A program made the position numbers and the translations under genes. The notes under the pieces were generated by a model. It was not told where the DNA came from, ran no database searches, and worked only from the letters and a program-made list of their open reading frames with translations. 64,000 nucleotides of DNA, taken from an uncultured Acidobacteriota bacterium (GTDB lineage: Bacteria; Acidobacteriota; Vicinamibacteria; Fen-336). The stretch is taken from NCBI GenBank assembly GCA_902826455.1, contig CADEEV010000014.1:40404-104403 (forward strand). The letters are read 5' to 3'. Positions 61,419-64,000 of the stretch are shown one piece after another. Positions within the stretch are counted from its first letter, which is position 1; the number at the start of each line of letters is the position of its first letter.

Positions 61419-62680
61419 GCCTCGCGGGCCTCCGGGGCTCGGCACTCGGGGTTCCAGGCCGTGAGTATCTCGCACTGCGAGGCCCGCGCCTCGGGCGCGC
61501 GCCGCGGCATCTCCTTCCATGCCACGACGCCATACAGGTTGACGAGCCCCGAGACGCTCGCGGCCACGAGGGCCACGCCGCGGAAGCGCCGGTATGCGTA
61601 GGCGAACGCGACGAACGCGGCGGGCATCAGGTCGAGCACGAAGCGGAAGCCGAACTGCACCGCGCCACCCCCCTCGTAGCTCAGCACGCTCAGGCCGATG
61701 GCCAGGATCGCAAAGGCCGCGGCGCCCCGGATCCAGGGATCGATGCTCGCGCGGGCCAGGCCCACGGCGGCCACCACGACGATCGCGTTGTTGATCCAGA
61801 ACGCCGTGCCGAGGGCGTCGAAGCGGAGCTGCGGCCACGTGGCGTCCCACGTCGGCAGCCGCAGGAAGGCGTGGTAGGCGTTCTCGGGAAGGTACGACAG
61901 GCTGAAGATGCCCTCGGGCAGCCCGTGGGCCCAGGGCAGGTAGCGGTGGCCGAACTCGAGCGGCGAGCCGAAACGCGCGAGGTTGTAGCTCGCGAGGGCG
62001 ATCGCCACGGGTCCGGCTCCGAGCAGCGCCGAGCGCAGGCAGAGCCGGACGCGGCGCGGCGTCGTGCGGCAGTCGAGCACGACGAAGAGCGGGAAGAGCA
62101 ACGCCAGGAGCGGCCGGCAGCCGACGGCGAGGGCGAGCAGCAGGTAGCCGAGCCACTGCCGGCCGCGCGGGTTCTCGAGGACGAAGGCGAGCCCCACGAT
62201 CGCGAGGCAGTAGCCGAGGCTCTGCCCGTAGGCCCACACGTTGGCCCGCACGCAGCTCGCATACAGGTTCGTCCCGAACACGAACGTGAGGCTCGCGAGC
62301 ACCGCCGAGGACTCGTCGAAGCCGCGCCGCCGCAAAACGAGGTATTGCGCGCCGAGCGCCAGGGCCCAGAACAGGTAGATGCCGAGCAGGGCGTTGGGCG
62401 TGCGCTCGCCCCACACGAGCACCATCGGCACCTCGAGCAGCGAGGGCACCGGCGGGAAGCTCACGTACGCGCGTCCGTCGAACTCCGCGATCTCCAGGAA
62501 CGGGCGGGGCGCCCCGGTCAGGTACGTCCGGCCGCTCACCCAGGCGCTCGCCTGGCGGGTGTGCTGGTCGATCGGGCTGTGGTCGAGCAGGCCCTGGCCG
62601 CCGTGGAAGCGCATGCCGAGGTACCACAGCGGGAACGACAACAGGATCAGGACGAGGTACGGACGGAGCTTCGAGACCAC
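61415..62680 (-). CDS. multi-spanning membrane protein, hypothetical glycosyltransferase-like
   Basis: A 421-residue protein with about nine to ten membrane helices and a first periplasmic loop carrying PIDQHTRQASAWVSGRTYLT and DGRAYVSFPPVPSLLEVPMV. These resemble GT-C/PMT-like enzymes that use lipid-linked sugars, but no catalytic motif is certain. The start is GTG at 62680. It is coupled to the next gene by a CTGA overlap, so the two probably act together on a cell-surface glycan. Confidence 0.75.
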   Translation of the reverse strand: MVSKLRPYLVLILLSFPLWYLGMRFHGGQGLLDHSPIDQHTRQASAWVSGRTYLTGAPRPFLEIAEFDGRAYVSFPPVPSLLEVPMVLVWGERTPNALLGIYLFWALALGAQYLVLRRRGFDESSAVLASLTFVFGTNLYASCVRANVWAYGQSLGYCLAIVGLAFVLENPRGRQWLGYLLLALAVGCRPLLALLFPLFVVLDCRTTPRRVRLCLRSALLGAGPVAIALASYNLARFGSPLEFGHRYLPWAHGLPEGIFSLSYLPENAYHAFLRLPTWDATWPQLRFDALGTAFWINNAIVVVAAVGLARASIDPWIRGAAAFAILAIGLSVLSYEGGGAVQFGFRFVLDLMPAAFVAFAYAYRRFRGVALVAASVSGLVNLYGVVAWKEMPRRAPEARASQCEILTAWNPECRAPEAREA

Positions 62681-62743
62681 GCCTGTTCAGTATTTCTGAA
62701 CGAGGCGGCAAAGGCGAGGAAAAACGCGGGCCGGAGGCGCGCC

Positions 62744-64000
62744 TTAGGGCTGACCGGCGGTGACGGGGAAGATCCGCTCGAACTCGGGGTCGCCGTGCAG
62801 GATCGTGAGATCCGGATCGCGTCGGGCCCAGTTGCCGTCGGTGAAGCCGGCCGCGTTGGCCTTCAGGAGCGCCGCCAGGCCGTCGGCCTTCTGGCCCATG
62901 CCGCAGAACATGCACGCCGCGTTGTAGAGCACGAAGGCGTCGTTCGGGCGCAGGGCCATGGCCAGGTTCGCGCGCGCGGTGGCCTCCTCGTTGCGTCCCA
63001 CCATGGCGTAGTCGGCCGCGAGCAGGATGCAGGCGCGGGCGTCCTCGGGCACGGTGGCGAGGTGCGTCTCGAGGGCGTGCATCTCGCGCTGCCGCACGAT
63101 GTCGACGGCTTCCTTCTTGCCCAGGGCCGCGAGGGCGTTCGTGATGGGGACGTAGACGTTGTAGTCGTTGCCGCTCGTCTCCATGGCCTTGTCCATGAGC
63201 CGGGCGACCTCGTGATAGCGGCCCGAGGCCACGAGCGCCCGAAGCACGAGGTAGTAGGCGCCGTCGCAGTCCGCCTTGCGCGCGATGGCCTTCTCCGCGA
63301 GCTCCACGGCCTGGGCGTGGTCGCCGCGGGCGTAGCGGATCCAGCCGAGGGCGGCCAGGATCTCGGGCTCGTCCTTGCCGAGGGCGGCCGCGCGCTCGGC
63401 CGCGGCCTCGGCGCGCTCGAGCCACGACGGCAGCGCCTCGAAGTCCGAGAAGAACTGGGAGCAGACCCGTGCGATCGCGGCGTAGGCGAGGGCGAAGCCC
63501 GCATCGATGGCCGTGGCGCTCTCGAACATCTGGAGCGCGAACTGCAGGTCCTGGCGCGTCAGGCGCCGCGAGTAGCTGCGGCCGCGCAGGTACTGGTCGT
63601 AGGCCAGCAGGTTCTCCGTGGGCCGCGCCGCGAGCGCCTCCTTCTCCTGCGGAGACAACGTCACGCGCAGCGCCTCGGCGATCTTGCGGGCGATCTCGTC
63701 CTGCACCTCGAAGACGTCCTGCATCTCGCGGTCGTAGCGCTCGGACCACACCGGGAAGTCCGTGGCGGCGTCGACGAGCTGGGCGTTGATGCGCAGCCGG
63801 CTCCCCGAGCGCCGCAGGCTGCCGGTCAGCACGTACCGGGCCCCGAGCTGCTGGCCGATCTGGGACGCCGGCACCGGCTTGTCGCGATACACGAGCACGG
63901 TCGGGCGCGAGAAGATGCGCAGGCCCTTGATCTTGAACAGCTCGTTGATGATGTCCTCGGTGACGCCGTCGCGCAGGTACTCGTCTTCCTTGATGCCGCT
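62744..64000 (-). CDS. TPR-domain signalling protein, N-terminus outside window
   Basis: The last 418 residues of a larger protein that runs off the right edge; the frame stays open to base 64000. It begins in EDEYLRDGVTEDIINELFKI and RPTVLVYRDKPVP, then LGARYVLTGSLRRSGSRLRINAQLVDA and WSERYDREMQDVFEVQDEIARKI, followed by tetratricopeptide repeats. This is the FlgO-like/TPR half seen after Ser/Thr kinase, adenylate cyclase or CadC-type domains, so an N-terminal kinase or DNA-binding domain is expected upstream. The end is TAG at 62744-62746. Confidence 0.85.
   Translation of the reverse strand, partial: SGIKEDEYLRDGVTEDIINELFKIKGLRIFSRPTVLVYRDKPVPASQIGQQLGARYVLTGSLRRSGSRLRINAQLVDAATDFPVWSERYDREMQDVFEVQDEIARKIAEALRVTLSPQEKEALAARPTENLLAYDQYLRGRSYSRRLTRQDLQFALQMFESATAIDAGFALAYAAIARVCSQFFSDFEALPSWLERAEAAAERAAALGKDEPEILAALGWIRYARGDHAQAVELAEKAIARKADCDGAYYLVLRALVASGRYHEVARLMDKAMETSGNDYNVYVPITNALAALGKKEAVDIVRQREMHALETHLATVPEDARACILLAADYAMVGRNEEATARANLAMALRPNDAFVLYNAACMFCGMGQKADGLAALLKANAAGFTDGNWARRDPDLTILHGDPEFERIFPVTAGQP

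Noticed and set aside
59748..63749. One very large membrane protein over 1333 codons
   Set aside because: The upstream two thirds are an off-frame reading of the TPR gene and the 61415-62680 membrane gene. Only the part after the CTGA overlap at 61415-61418 has membrane helices and domain-like sequence.

Overview
The window is a GC-rich (about 70% by eye), gene-dense bacterial chromosome segment with no insertion sequence, phage gene or CRISPR array. The gene content points to Acidobacteriota, although no 16S rRNA gene is present to prove it. The evidence is the order SRP RNA-dnaX-ybaB ... recR-mglB-mglA, a large Oar-type TonB receptor with an N-terminal carboxypeptidase-regulatory domain, paired CBM9/DUF5916 outer-membrane proteins, a DUF2723 membrane protein, two-component propeller kinases and TPR signalling proteins. 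The assignment is an inference from family content.

Layout. 1-2605 (minus): an operon of two small paralogous proteins, a small basic protein and a UbiB/ABC1-like protein that has lost key kinase residues. 2712-4151: a RoxA-like dihaem cytochrome. 4141-14206 (minus): a compact, translationally coupled biosynthetic locus in the order fatty acyl-AMP ligase, two long acyl-CoA-dehydrogenase-like proteins, stand-alone acyl carrier protein, and an AT-less polyketide synthase (KS-KR-ACP-TE-TE). 14302-16254: a second UbiB kinase with intact motifs. 16258-20893: alpha/beta hydrolase, MDR oxidoreductase, MgtE, a PstS-like protein and a secreted endonuclease/phosphatase. 20925-29240: transglutaminase-like protein, two DUF5916 barrels, DUF2723 protein and tadA, then tRNA-Ser(CGA). 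29371-38703: metabolic and regulatory genes (MBL hydrolase, methyltransferases, ArsR, SDR, sirtuin, TPR, AhpD-like, MmyB-like regulator, DUF1272, OsmC, YncE-like propeller). 38791-40750: an arsenic module (thiol-rich MarR, arsM, arsC) with matched operators. 40781-43886: SnoaL duplication protein, AraC regulator, tRNA-Ser(GGA), SGNH hydrolase. 43897-52687: SRP RNA, dnaX, ybaB, a TonB receptor, trmO, GNAT, XRE-cupin, recR, mglB, mglA. 52761-64000: tRNA-Asn, a DHFR-like protein, a lipoprotein, a two-component system, an ArsR/SRPBCC operon with alkD, two membrane proteins, and the C-terminal part of a TPR signalling protein.

The most interesting region is the 4.1-14.2 kb locus. I read it as a pathway in which the AMP ligase activates a fatty acid and loads it on the free ACP, the two dehydrogenases desaturate it there, and the PKS extends and reduces it once. 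The PKS lacks an acyltransferase, and its two terminal thioesterase-like domains carry Cys and Asp where the nucleophilic Ser is expected. The layout recalls the cyanobacterial olefin synthase (FAAL-ACP-KS-AT-KR-ACP-ST-TE), but the sulfotransferase and AT are absent and two dehydrogenases are added.

Gene expression has recurring local features. Many genes lack a Shine-Dalgarno sequence and instead have a TAnnnT -10-like hexamer about 6-11 bases before the start codon, suggesting leaderless mRNAs. Stop/start overlaps of the form NTGA are common and use all four of ATG, GTG, TTG and apparently CTG.
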